From contig CAJTKK010000002.1 of the NCBI GenBank assembly GCA_910576535.1, positions 294,611-358,610 on the forward strand: a stretch of 64,000 bases of DNA, read 5' to 3'. The notes under the pieces are model-generated. The model ran no database searches. It worked only from the letters and a program-made list of their open reading frames with translations, and was not told the DNA's origin. Of this stretch, positions 7,014 through 15,061 are shown piece after piece; the first letter of the stretch is position 1, and the number at the start of each line of letters is the position of its first letter. Source of the stretch: an uncultured Lachnospiraceae bacterium (GTDB lineage: Bacteria > Bacillota > Clostridia > Lachnospirales > Lachnospiraceae). The translations under genes and the position numbers were made by a program.

Positions 7014-8450
7014 TTAGCGGTGTTTCCAGGATTTGCTTGGCTGTGCTTTTGCCGTAGGATAACGCAGAAGCAAAGTCCGTAAGGCTTTCCGGTTAAAAGG
7101 GTATAATGGCCAAAAATAGCTCATTCCGCCGAAGGTTGGCGTAGTGGCGGCCGAAAGAAGGACAAGAAATAAACCGCACGAAAATCCCCATCCCCCAAAT
7201 AGAGAAGTGACTATAATCAGGAACAGGCGGTAAACCCTAAGACCGTCACTGAATTCAATGCTGGCAAGCGATAAGCTGGTCAGGAGAGTTATGGCGGCAT
7301 AGAACAGGATTTCCACAGAAGCCCAGTTCAATTCTACGGCAATATCCCCGATAATCAGTCCTCCGATAATGGATAAAGAGCCGGAGAATTTACCGGAGCT
7401 GACAGAGGCGGAATATTTAAATAAATCCAGAAGAAATTCTACGGCCAGAACATAAAAAACGATAGCGGCTCCGGAAGCCGGTTCTGTAGACATGAGCTTC
7501 CATTTTTCCGAAAACTGGGGGAAATATACGGTAAGCATTAAAAAAAGCGGCATTAAAATAAGACTTACCGGGATGCAGAGGAAACGCACGAGACGGAAAT
7601 AAGTCCCTACGACAGGGCTTTTGTAATAATCTTCCGGGCTTTGCGTAAACTGGAAAATAGTGCAGGGCAATATAAGGACGGAAGGGGAATTGTCCACAAG
7701 AACTGCAATATGTCCTTCCATCAGAAAGCTGCAGGCCACATCAGGCCGTCCGGTATAGTGCATACAAGGCAGAGGATGAAACCAGCGTTTTTTTACCAGC
7801 AGTTCTTCCAGGCTTTTTGCACCCATAGTCAGGGAAGTGACAGACAGGCTGGAAAGAGCCTGTTTTAATTGGGTTAATAACTGGGAACTGGCAAGGCCAT
7901 CCACATATGTGATAGCCACATCAGTTTTGCTTTCTGTCCCAATGGACATAATTTCAAAGGTCAGCCTGGGGGAACGTATCCGGCGGCGGATTAAGTTAGC
8001 GTTGAAAAGCATTGTCTCCACAAATCCGTCTTTTGCGCCTAGCGTAACCCGTTCTGTATCCGGTTCGCTAATGCTTCTGGCCGGATAAGTACGGACATCT
8101 ATAATGATTGCCTGTGCAAAACCGTCAATGAAAAGAACAGAAGGGCCGCTTAGGAGGCTGCGGGTAATTTCTTCCCAGTCATCGGTAAGAGATGTTTGGG
8201 CATAACCGATTTTCGCATTCATATAGCGTTCAATATCTGCTATTCCGCTTTCTTTCATATAGTAAGGGTTTTGCAGATCAGAAAAAATCTGCTGTAAAAG
8301 TTCTACCCGGCAAAAACCGTTAATGCCCACCCAATATCCCCTGGCATCGCCTAAGATAAGGCGGCGGGTGATAATATCGAAGCTTTTATGAACGGGGAAA
8401 ATGGATTCTATTTGCCGGATATTGTCATCAAGTTCTATGGATAGCTGCAT
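7014..8450 (-). CDS. GerA-family spore germination protein (A subunit / SpoVAF-like)
   Basis: A 478-residue protein of the GerA family. A long soluble N-terminal part (to about 280) contains the family hallmark VTLGAKDGFVETMLFNANLIRRRIR, here shown in part as DGFVETMLFNANLIRRR. About four or five C-terminal membrane segments follow, with SGAAIVFYVLAVEFLLDLF and GGLIIGDIAVE. Such proteins sit in the spore inner membrane and take part in nutrient germination, or accompany SpoVA channels (SpoVAF). No B or C subunit gene lies nearby, which fits an orphan or SpoVAF-like role. Its 3' end is 6 bases from the convergent Feo peptide. The upstream AAAGGGG box is about 10 bases from ATG. Confidence 0.88.
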   Translation of the reverse strand: MQLSIELDDNIRQIESIFPVHKSFDIITRRLILGDARGYWVGINGFCRVELLQQIFSDLQNPYYMKESGIADIERYMNAKIGYAQTSLTDDWEEITRSLLSGPSVLFIDGFAQAIIIDVRTYPARSISEPDTERVTLGAKDGFVETMLFNANLIRRRIRSPRLTFEIMSIGTESKTDVAITYVDGLASSQLLTQLKQALSSLSVTSLTMGAKSLEELLVKKRWFHPLPCMHYTGRPDVACSFLMEGHIAVLVDNSPSVLILPCTIFQFTQSPEDYYKSPVVGTYFRLVRFLCIPVSLILMPLFLMLTVYFPQFSEKWKLMSTEPASGAAIVFYVLAVEFLLDLFKYSASVSSGKFSGSLSIIGGLIIGDIAVELNWASVEILFYAAITLLTSLSLASIEFSDGLRVYRLFLIIVTSLFGGWGFSCGLFLVLLSAATTPTFGGMSYFWPLYPFNRKALRTLLLRYPTAKAQPSKSWKHR

Positions 8451-8482
8451 GATATAAGCCCCTTTTCTTCAATTTCATATTT

Positions 8483-8512
8483 ATTTTTGCGCAGTTCTTG
8501 CATTTTTGCGCA
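8483..8512. repeat. 11-base direct repeat upstream of the GerA-type gene
   Basis: ATTTTTGCGCA occurs at 8483-8493 and again at 8502-8512, a 19-base period (nearly two helical turns). It lies 33-62 bases upstream of the GerA-type start codon, in the position of a promoter or activator site. No family of regulator is assigned. Confidence 0.55.
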
Positions 8513-8528
8513 AACATAAATTTGCCGT

Positions 8529-8551
8529 GTGAAAAATTTCCGGTTTTTCAC
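8529..8551. repeat. Short hairpin
   Basis: GTGAAAAA (8529-8536) and TTTTTCAC (8544-8551) are perfect arms with a 7-base loop. No T run follows, so it is not a clear terminator. Confidence 0.45.
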
Positions 8552-8679
8552 GCTGCTTCCCATAATATCTGCTGTTTTCCTTAATTTTATTCTCAAAAGA
8601 GCAGGCTTGGCATCCAGGCCTCATACCGTTCCCGTAATATAAATTTTCATAATGTGTATAAAATAAGCGGGAAAGGGAG

Positions 8680-8784
8680 ATGATGAAGAGATGTAAAAAG
8701 TATTTTCATGCTGATTACAATGACAACCGTTTGCCTGCTGCCAATCCCGGCAAAGTAATGGGGAAGCCGGAGCTTTGGAGCTGA
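8680..8784 (+). CDS. Weak small ORF (34 codons)
   Basis: ATG-ATG followed by 32 more codons to TGA at 8782-8784. The peptide is basic at the start (MMKRCKKYF) and otherwise unremarkable. AAAGGGAG abuts the first ATG, which is too close for a normal ribosome binding site. No family recognised; it may be chance. Confidence 0.2.
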   Translation: MMKRCKKYFHADYNDNRLPAANPGKVMGKPELWS

Positions 8785-8868
8785 CGGTCAAGCATATTAT
8801 TAAGATTTCATGAAGGATATTGAGTTATCTATAAAAATATGGTACGTTAAAAAAAACAGTAGAAAAAA

Positions 8869-8921
8869 CGCGCGACCAAAAACTGCAAGGCATAGCTTTG
8901 CGGCAGCTATGGCGCGGCGCG
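8869..8921 (+). promoter_or_regulatory. GC-rich stem-loop just before the ZorA-like start
   Basis: CATAGCT (8891-8897) and AGCTATG (8905-8911) pair perfectly around a 7-base loop. The flanks CGCGC (8869-8873) and GCGCG (8912-8916, repeated at 8917-8921) can form an outer helix. The structure ends 6 bases before the GGAG (8927-8930) of the ZorA-like gene. It could control translation initiation. I compared it by eye with c-di-GMP and preQ1 classes and saw no match. Confidence 0.45.
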
Positions 8922-8935
8922 GGATAGGAGCACAG

Positions 8936-10099
8936 ATGAAGAACAGATTACATTATATATTATTTCCGTTATATGCTATTGTGGTGGCATTTGTCCTATA
9001 TGTGAACGGTGTGTTTACGGGAGATGGGGGGTCTGCTGTCAACCTTGCCATCAATATAGGTTTTTTAATTATCATAGGAGTCCTGTTTCTGATCTCGGCC
9101 GTCAGCTTTGGCAGGTTGAATAGCGTTACAAATGAACTGGAAGATTTTGCTTATCGGCTTCAGAAAGAATATAAAGAGGCGAACGGAAAGAACCTTTGGG
9201 GGAATTATCAGGATCGTAATAATGTTTTTAAAAATGAAGAATTATCAGATGCTTTTCATAAGTACCGTATCAGGGTAAAAAGCCTCCGGGCGAAACGGGG
9301 GGCAGGAAGCCCATGTGATTTGGAGGAATATATAAATGAAGATCTGTTGGACCGTGTGGGGATGAATTTTTTTAATTCCGGGATATCCGGCACCCTGACC
9401 GGGCTTGGGATCCTTGGCACGTTCCTCGGTCTGTCCATGGGTCTTGGATCGTTCAATGGCGATGACATTTTTACCATTTCCGATAATGTAGGGTCGCTGC
9501 TTTCCGGTATGAAGGTGGCTTTTCATACCTCTGTGTATGGGATATTTTTTTCGCTGGTATTTAACTTAGTTTACCGCAGCATTATGTCGGACGCATATGA
9601 AAAACTGGAGGAATTCCTATGTATATTCCGTCAGACGATGCAGCCTAGAACTGCGAAAGAAGATGAGAATGCCGCAGCTATGGTGGTATATCAGGCGGGG
9701 ATTTCCAGCGCTTTAAAACAAATGCTTGAAATAATGAAAGGAAACGCCGCAGAGCAGACACAAGGGGTGGAGCGCATTGTAGACAAATTCACCGGACAGA
9801 TGCAGACCGCTTTGGGTTCTGATTTCCAGAAACTGGGCAATGCTTTAAAAGCGGCAGGGGAAGCCCAGGCAGTCAGCGCCGCCAATGCAAAAGAAATGAT
9901 CGAAGCTGTTACAGCTTTGGTAGAAGTGAACCGCAATGTACAGTCTGCTCTGGCTGAAGTGATGGACAGACAGGAAAAATTCGCGGGGGAATTAAGGGAA
10001 CAGAAAGAGAAACTGGTAAGCACATGCAATGAGATGAGTGATGAAGTAGCGAGCCAATTGTATGCTTTTGACCAGATGAGGGGCTTATATGAAAAATAA
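8936..10099 (+). CDS. ZorA-like MotA/TolQ/ExbB-family proton channel subunit with long tail
   Basis: Residues counted from ATG 8936, which has GGAG 5 bases upstream; the longer frame from 8810 has none. The 387-residue protein has four membrane segments (about 9-27, 34-57, 147-170, 188-213). The third and fourth carry the MotA/TolQ/ExbB signature TLTGLGILGTFLGLSMGLG and GMKVAFHTSVYGIFFSLV. A cytoplasmic tail of about 170 residues, mostly helical and Gln/Ala/Glu-rich, follows. A glycine-rich TM3 and a long helical tail are hallmarks of ZorA, the stator of Zorya anti-phage systems, more than of flagellar MotA. Its stop overlaps the next start by 11 bases. No flagellar genes are in the window. 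Defence function is a hypothesis only. Confidence 0.75.
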   Translation: MKNRLHYILFPLYAIVVAFVLYVNGVFTGDGGSAVNLAINIGFLIIIGVLFLISAVSFGRLNSVTNELEDFAYRLQKEYKEANGKNLWGNYQDRNNVFKNEELSDAFHKYRIRVKSLRAKRGAGSPCDLEEYINEDLLDRVGMNFFNSGISGTLTGLGILGTFLGLSMGLGSFNGDDIFTISDNVGSLLSGMKVAFHTSVYGIFFSLVFNLVYRSIMSDAYEKLEEFLCIFRQTMQPRTAKEDENAAAMVVYQAGISSALKQMLEIMKGNAAEQTQGVERIVDKFTGQMQTALGSDFQKLGNALKAAGEAQAVSAANAKEMIEAVTALVEVNRNVQSALAEVMDRQEKFAGELREQKEKLVSTCNEMSDEVASQLYAFDQMRGLYEK

Positions 10100-11015
10100 T
10101 AAACGGAAGAACAGGGAAGCTTTTCTGGAGCAAGGCTACTGGCAGTCTTATTCCGATATGATGGCGGCTCTGCTGCTGATTTTTATATTGATTATAGCGA
10201 TTACCTTGGCAATTTACAGACAAAAGACCACTGACCTGGACAAGACGCGCCTGGAGCTTGACACTGCCCAGGCACAGCTTGATTCCACAATAGCGGATTT
10301 GGAAAGTTCCAAGATGGAGCTGGAAAAATCCAATGAAGAGCTGGCTTCTTCGCTGGCGGAGCTGCAGCAGGCTTATGCCCAGGCCGCTTTAACCCAGGAA
10401 GAACTGGATAAAGCTTATCTGGAAATTGAAAATGCGAGAAATGAATTGACTGTTACTAAAAATGAACTGCAGGACATTGTCGGCATCCGCACAGATATTA
10501 TTGGCGCCTTACAGTCTGCTTTCAATAATTCCAGCATGAAAGTGGATGCCCACACTGGTTCCATTACATTTTCTTCCGATGTGCTGTTCCGGTATAATAG
10601 CTCTACCCTGACGTCGGACAGTAAGGAAACTCTGCAGGAGATTATCCCTATGTATCTGGATGTCCTGCTGCAGGAGCAGTTCCGGGGCTACATAGCGGAA
10701 ATCATCATCGAGGGGCATACCGATACCGATGGCGGTTATGAAAGCAACATGGAACTGTCTTATAACCGGGCAAAAGCAGTGGCGGATTTTTGCCTTAATA
10801 AGAAAAACGGGCTTAGCGAAGACAAAATCGAGCAGTTGCAGAAAATCCTTACTGTCAATGGGAAGTCATGGAGCAGTCCTGTTTTCAAACAGGATACGGC
10901 AGGAAACCAGGAGGAAAATGTAGACATGGCAGCTTCCCGGCGCGTGGAGATTAAGTTCCGCCTAAAAGAAGATGAAATGATAGAAAAGATTGCGGGGATT
11001 TTATCACAGGAATAG
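10089..11015 (+). CDS. ZorB-like MotB/OmpA-family protein
   Basis: A 308-residue partner of the preceding channel. A short cytoplasmic N-terminus leads into one membrane helix with the proton-carrying aspartate Asp23 (YWQSYSDMMAALLLIFIL). A coiled coil follows at about 47-132 with heptad-like repeats (ELEKSNEELASSLAELQQ). The C-terminal OmpA/MotB peptidoglycan-binding domain (about 155-293) contains IIIEGHTDTDGG, NRAKAVADF and SRRVEIKF. MotB and ZorB anchor a rotating or force-generating stator to the wall this way; the long coiled coil is unusual. The 11-base overlap with the ZorA-like gene implies coupled translation. Downstream genes are unrelated. Confidence 0.8.
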   Translation: MKNNKRKNREAFLEQGYWQSYSDMMAALLLIFILIIAITLAIYRQKTTDLDKTRLELDTAQAQLDSTIADLESSKMELEKSNEELASSLAELQQAYAQAALTQEELDKAYLEIENARNELTVTKNELQDIVGIRTDIIGALQSAFNNSSMKVDAHTGSITFSSDVLFRYNSSTLTSDSKETLQEIIPMYLDVLLQEQFRGYIAEIIIEGHTDTDGGYESNMELSYNRAKAVADFCLNKKNGLSEDKIEQLQKILTVNGKSWSSPVFKQDTAGNQEENVDMAASRRVEIKFRLKEDEMIEKIAGILSQE

Positions 11016-11055
11016 ATGACGGCAGGGGAGCGGAAACAGAAAATGTTATTAAAGC

Positions 11056-11091
11056 ATAGCCAAGCATGGATGTATATCCTGGCTTGGCTAT
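11056..11091. terminator. Hairpin after the ZorB-like gene
   Basis: ATAGCCAAGC (11056-11065) and GCTTGGCTAT (11082-11091) are perfect arms with a 16-base loop, followed by TGTTGTG. The T run is poor, so it may be a weak terminator or a transcript-end stabiliser. Confidence 0.5.
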
Positions 11092-11116
11092 TGTTGTGCG
11101 CCGTTAGGCACACAGT

Positions 11117-11150
11117 AAACAGGCTCTGAAAATTTTTTCAGAGCCTGTTT
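11117..11150. terminator. Bidirectional intrinsic terminator
   Basis: Perfect 16-base arms (11117-11132 and 11135-11150) built around CAGGCTCTGAAAA, with A-rich and T-rich ends that give a T run in both directions. It separates the ZorB-like gene (+) from the small - strand gene ending at 11159. Confidence 0.8.
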
Positions 11151-11158
11151 TAACCGTT

Positions 11159-11389
11159 TTAATAATGATATTCCCCGGACTGGTATAAGAAAGTGCGGAT
11201 CCTGCAGTCACGGCTATAAGTAGTCGTATAGCAGTCCAAAGAAGCTTTGGGCAATTCTTTTTTTGCATTTTCCAGGATTTCTGCAAAATCGTCATTGCTT
11301 TTTTTGCATTCAGGATCCAAATGATAATGCTTTCTTTGATCACGTCTTATTCTGCCAGCGCTGGAAACTGCCATTACCGGCTGCACCAT
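11159..11389 (-). CDS. Small hypothetical protein with Cys/His residues
   Basis: A 76-residue frame ending 9 bases before a strong terminator, which supports it being a real transcript. The peptide has a small-residue start (VMAVSSAGRIRRDQ), then YHLDPECKK, an amphipathic helix (FAEILENAKKEL) and a second Cys pair region (DCYTTTYSRDCRIRTF). I do not recognise the family. AAGGAGGG lies 40-47 bases upstream of ATG 11389, directly before an in-frame ATT, so the real start is uncertain. An overlapping - strand frame (11104-11343) has no protein-like character. Confidence 0.45.
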   Translation of the reverse strand: MVQPVMAVSSAGRIRRDQRKHYHLDPECKKSNDDFAEILENAKKELPKASLDCYTTTYSRDCRIRTFLYQSGEYHY

Positions 11390-11606
11390 AAAAATACCCT
11401 GAAATCCTTTTGCTGCGGTAATCCCTCCTTGGATGTGTATTCCGATAGTGTCTGTGTTCTTATGATATATTTCGTAAAAAGAACGGAAAAAGCTTAGAGG
11501 AAAAGCAAAAAAACAATATTATTTTGTTTTTAGTTGTGGTAATATATACAAAGTGGACTTTCACCAGAAAAAACGCCCATAGTGAACAGAAATGAAAGGG
11601 TAAGAA

Positions 11607-12269
11607 ATGCTTGAAAATATAGATGCAGTAATTTTTGATTTGGACGGTTCCCTTGTGGATTCTATGTGGATGTGGGAACAGATTGATGTAGAATATTTAG
11701 GCCGTTTTGGGATAAGTCTGCCCGGGAATCTCCAGTCAGAGATAGAAGGAATGAGCTTTAGCGAGACGGCGGCCTATTTTAAGAACCGTTTTGCCCTTCC
11801 GGATTCCATCGTGCAGATTAAAGAAGACTGGAATGCGATGGCATGGGATAAATATAGCCATGAAGTCCCGCTAAAAAAGGGAGTGAAGGCTTTTTTGGAT
11901 ATATGCCGGGAACGGGGGATCGCTTTGGGGATTGCAACCAGCAATTCCCGGGAACTGGCAGCAAACATCCTGTCCGTACATAAGCTGGAGGACTATTTTT
12001 CCTGCGTTATGACAGGCTGCGATGTGGCAAAAGGGAAACCGGCGCCGGATATTTATCTGGCCGTGGCAGAAGATTTGAAGGTGGAACCCAAACACTGCCT
12101 TGTATTTGAAGACATTATTCCTGGGATTCTGGCGGGAAAAGCCGCAGGAATGAAAGTCTGCGCTGTGGAAGACGAATATTCCATTGCGCAGAAGGAAGAA
12201 AAATTATTAGCGGCCGACTATTATATTGAAGATTTTGAACATTTGGCCGATGAATGCAGAGGAAAATAA
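11607..12269 (+). CDS. HAD-superfamily hydrolase, beta-phosphoglucomutase-like
   Basis: A 220-residue HAD hydrolase with motif I FDLDGSLVDS (nucleophile Asp11, acid/base Asp13), a helical cap (about 18-85), motif II in GIATSNS, motif III Lys in AKGKPAPDIY and motif IV VFEDIIPGI. This is the subfamily of beta-phosphoglucomutase and phosphoglycolate phosphatases; the sugar phosphate substrate cannot be decided. GAAAGGG is placed upstream of ATG. The stop codon lies 5 bases ahead of the preferred start of the YgiQ gene, so the two are probably co-transcribed. Confidence 0.88.
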   Translation: MLENIDAVIFDLDGSLVDSMWMWEQIDVEYLGRFGISLPGNLQSEIEGMSFSETAAYFKNRFALPDSIVQIKEDWNAMAWDKYSHEVPLKKGVKAFLDICRERGIALGIATSNSRELAANILSVHKLEDYFSCVMTGCDVAKGKPAPDIYLAVAEDLKVEPKHCLVFEDIIPGILAGKAAGMKVCAVEDEYSIAQKEEKLLAADYYIEDFEHLADECRGK

Positions 12270-12274
12270 CTGTT

Positions 12275-14248
12275 ATGAAAGGATTTTTACCGATATCGGA
12301 AGAAGAACTTGCCTTGCGCGGCATCCGGCAGTTAGACTTTGTCTATGTGATTGGCGATGCTTATGTGGATCATCCTTCTTTCGGACATGCTATTATCAGC
12401 CGCGTATTAGAGGCGCATGGATATACTGTGGGGATTATTTCCCAGCCGGACTGGAGGGACGAAAAAAGCATTACAATCCTTGGCAGGCCCCGGCTCGCCT
12501 TCTTAGTTTCTGCAGGGAATATGGATTCCATGGTAAACCATTATTTTGTATCGAAAAAACGCCGCCCTAATGATGCCTATACACCGGGAGGGGCGGCAGG
12601 CAAGAGGCCGGATCATGCCACAGTGGTATACGGGAACCTGATCCGCCGTTCCTATAAAGATGTCCCGGTCATTGTCGGTGGGGTGGAAGCAAGCTTGCGC
12701 CGGCTGGCTCATTATGACTATTGGTCCAATAGTTTCAAAAGGTCGGTTCTGTTAGACGCCCAGGCGGATTTGATTTCCTACGGGATGGGGGAACGTTCCA
12801 TTGTGGAAATTGCAGATGCCCTTAATAGCGGGATAGCTGTCAAAGACATTACATTTATTGCCGGGACTGTTTATAAGACCAAGGATATTTCCGGTATCTA
12901 TGACAGTCTGCTGCTGCCTTCTTATGAAAGCATGAAAGAAGAAAAGGATTTGTATGCGGACAGCTTTTGTATGCAATATCAAAATACCGATCCGTATACC
13001 GGCAAATATTTAATAGAGCCTTATCCAAATGGCGTTTACGTAGTGCAGAATCCGCCGGCAAAACCGTTATCCGCCGGGGAAATGGATGCGGTATACGGTT
13101 TACCTTACCAAAGGACGTACCATCCTTCCTATGAGGAAAAAGGCGGGGTTCCGGCGGTTGCTGAAATTAAATTTTCCCTGACCAGCAGCCGGGGCTGCTT
13201 TGGGGGATGCAATTTCTGTGCGTTAACTTTTCATCAAGGAAGGATCGTGCAGGCCAGAAGCCATGATTCCATTCTAAATGAAGCGGAAATAATGACGAAA
13301 GAGGAAGATTTTAAAGGATATATCCATGATGTGGGAGGACCTACGGCAAATTTCAGGCATCCTTCCTGCAAAAAACAGATGGAAACAGGAGTTTGCAAGG
13401 ATAAGCAGTGCCTTTTTCCTAAGCCTTGCCCTAACTTGATAGCAGATCACAGCGATTATCTGGTGCTTTTGCGTAAACTGCGGTCTCTTCCCGGGGTAAA
13501 AAAAGTGTTTATCCGTTCCGGTATCCGTTTCGATTATCTGCTGGCTGACCCGGACGATACCTTTTTCCGGGAACTGGTGGAGCATCATGTCAGCGGGCAG
13601 TTGAAAGTGGCTCCGGAACATATCTCAGACGCAGTCCTTGCCAAAATGGGAAAACCGGCGAAAGAGGTTTACGGGAGATTTGTAAAAAAATATTACGAAA
13701 TAAACGCACAGCTTGGGAAAAAGCAGTTTCTGGTCCCGTACCTGATGTCCTCCCATCCCGGATCTACTTTAAAGGAGGCAGTGGAATTGGCGGAATATTT
13801 AAGGGATTTAGGATATATGCCGGAACAAGTGCAGGACTTTTATCCTACCCCTTCTACCGTATCTACGGTCATGTATTATACAGGAGTCGGCCCTTTTGAC
13901 AAAAAAGAAGTGTATGTATGCCGTAACCCTCATGAAAAGGCAATGCAGCGGGCGTTAATACAATATAAGAATCCGAATAACTACGAATTAGTGTATGAGG
14001 CTTTGAAGAAGGCCGGAAGAGAAGATCTTATCGGTTATGGCAAAGAATGCCTGATAAAGCCTAAAAACCGGGGGAAACAAAAAGAAAAAAATGATAAAAT
14101 GCAAAAGACGGGTTCTTCCGGAAGGAAACTGGGCGCGGAAAGCGGGCAGATAAAATATCAAAAGAAAAAGACAGAAAACAGGGCAAACGGAAGAAAAAAG
14201 AAGACAATTAGAAATATTCATAAAAAGAAACAGGACGGAAAGGTATGA
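12275..14248 (+). CDS. ygiQ: YgiQ family radical SAM protein
   Basis: A protein of about 657 residues with an N-terminal B12-binding-like region and a radical SAM core. The iron-sulfur motif is RGCFGGCNFC (CxxxCxxC), followed by IRSGIRFDYLL and KVAPEHISDAVL, all typical of the YgiQ/UPF0313 family. The C-terminal 60 residues are a very basic Lys/Arg-rich tail. Its function is not established in the family. I prefer ATG 12275 (MKGFLPIS) because GAGG stands about 10 bases upstream; the frame also opens at ATG 12254, which would overlap the HAD gene. Confidence 0.92.
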   Translation: MKGFLPISEEELALRGIRQLDFVYVIGDAYVDHPSFGHAIISRVLEAHGYTVGIISQPDWRDEKSITILGRPRLAFLVSAGNMDSMVNHYFVSKKRRPNDAYTPGGAAGKRPDHATVVYGNLIRRSYKDVPVIVGGVEASLRRLAHYDYWSNSFKRSVLLDAQADLISYGMGERSIVEIADALNSGIAVKDITFIAGTVYKTKDISGIYDSLLLPSYESMKEEKDLYADSFCMQYQNTDPYTGKYLIEPYPNGVYVVQNPPAKPLSAGEMDAVYGLPYQRTYHPSYEEKGGVPAVAEIKFSLTSSRGCFGGCNFCALTFHQGRIVQARSHDSILNEAEIMTKEEDFKGYIHDVGGPTANFRHPSCKKQMETGVCKDKQCLFPKPCPNLIADHSDYLVLLRKLRSLPGVKKVFIRSGIRFDYLLADPDDTFFRELVEHHVSGQLKVAPEHISDAVLAKMGKPAKEVYGRFVKKYYEINAQLGKKQFLVPYLMSSHPGSTLKEAVELAEYLRDLGYMPEQVQDFYPTPSTVSTVMYYTGVGPFDKKEVYVCRNPHEKAMQRALIQYKNPNNYELVYEALKKAGREDLIGYGKECLIKPKNRGKQKEKNDKMQKTGSSGRKLGAESGQIKYQKKKTENRANGRKKKTIRNIHKKKQDGKV

Positions 14249-14252
14249 TTTT

Positions 14253-15032
14253 ATGAAACAGACGCGGAAAAAGAAAATTGTCATTATTACCGGGGCTTCT
14301 TCTGGCCTTGGGCAGGAATTTGCATTTCAGTTAGATAAGATCTTCCATGCATTAGATGAAATCTGGCTGATTGCAAGAAGGAAGGAACGTTTGACGGAAC
14401 TAGGCAGGCTGCTGGATCTTCCGGCAAAGCCGGTTGTCATGGATGTTACCAAAGAACAGGATATACAGGATTTCGTGGAAATGCTGGAAAGGGAGAATGT
14501 TTCCGTCCGTATGCTGGTTAACTGTGCCGGATATGGGTTGATGGGGCAGTTTGACGCCCTGGATATCGGCGAGCAGTTAGGGATGCTGGAAGTTAACTGC
14601 AAAGCGCTGACCAGGCTGACCTACGAATGTATCCCTTATATGTGCAGGAATGGGCGGATTATCCAGCTTGCTTCCAGCGCTGCATTTGTTCCCCAGAAGA
14701 ATTTTGCCATTTATGCCGCCACAAAATCATATGTACTAAGTTTTTCCAGGGCTTTGCGGGAAGAACTGAAAGAAAAATCCATATGGGTGACGGCAGTATG
14801 TCCAGGCCCGGCTGAAACGGAATTTTTTGATATTGCGGAAAAATACGGAACTACCCTTGCGGTCAAAAAATTAACGATTGTTTCTCCTAAAAGGGTAGTA
14901 AAAGATGCGTTGCTTGATTCTTATGATAAGAAAGCGCTTTCTGTATGCAGCTTTCCTATTAAGGCATTTGGCATTCTGTCAAAAGTAATTCCCCATGGAT
15001 GTATTTTGCATATCATGGGGCGGTTAAAATAA
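14253..15032 (+). CDS. Short-chain dehydrogenase/reductase
   Basis: A 259-residue classical SDR with the cofactor motif TGASSGLGQEF near the N-terminus, an RRKER segment that suggests NADP(H), NCAGYG, the active-site Ser in LASSAAFV and the YAATK catalytic pair. The C-terminal part is hydrophobic, as in membrane-associated SDRs of the DltE/YqjQ type. The substrate is unknown. It starts 4 bases after ygiQ and probably belongs to the same operon. Confidence 0.88.
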   Translation: MKQTRKKKIVIITGASSGLGQEFAFQLDKIFHALDEIWLIARRKERLTELGRLLDLPAKPVVMDVTKEQDIQDFVEMLERENVSVRMLVNCAGYGLMGQFDALDIGEQLGMLEVNCKALTRLTYECIPYMCRNGRIIQLASSAAFVPQKNFAIYAATKSYVLSFSRALREELKEKSIWVTAVCPGPAETEFFDIAEKYGTTLAVKKLTIVSPKRVVKDALLDSYDKKALSVCSFPIKAFGILSKVIPHGCILHIMGRLK

Positions 15033-15061
15033 ATTGCCCTTGGGGAGGAGAAAATAAGCAA

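Larger units (their letters stand above)
8451..8935. other. Divergent 485-base intergenic region (GerA-type gene / ZorA-like gene)
   Basis: No convincing protein gene lies here. It contains an 11-base direct repeat, a GTGAAAAA/TTTTTCAC hairpin, a weak 34-codon ORF and a GC-rich stem-loop next to the ZorA-like start; these are listed separately. An open frame from 8810 runs into the ZorA-like gene but has no ribosome binding site. I see no clear sigma-A promoter. Confidence 0.6.

Noticed and set aside
8861..8930. Riboswitch of c-di-GMP-I, c-di-GMP-II or preQ1 class
   Set aside because: The conserved core bases of these classes, as I recall them, are not present; only a generic stem-loop is supported.
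8810..8935. N-terminal extension of the ZorA-like gene
   Set aside because: The 42 extra residues are basic and unlike a membrane protein start, ATG 8810 lacks a binding site, and the region forms a stem-loop; ATG 8936 has GGAG.
8936..11015. Flagellar motAB
   Set aside because: The tail and coiled coil are too long, and no flagellar or chemotaxis gene lies in the window; the ZorAB-like reading fits better.
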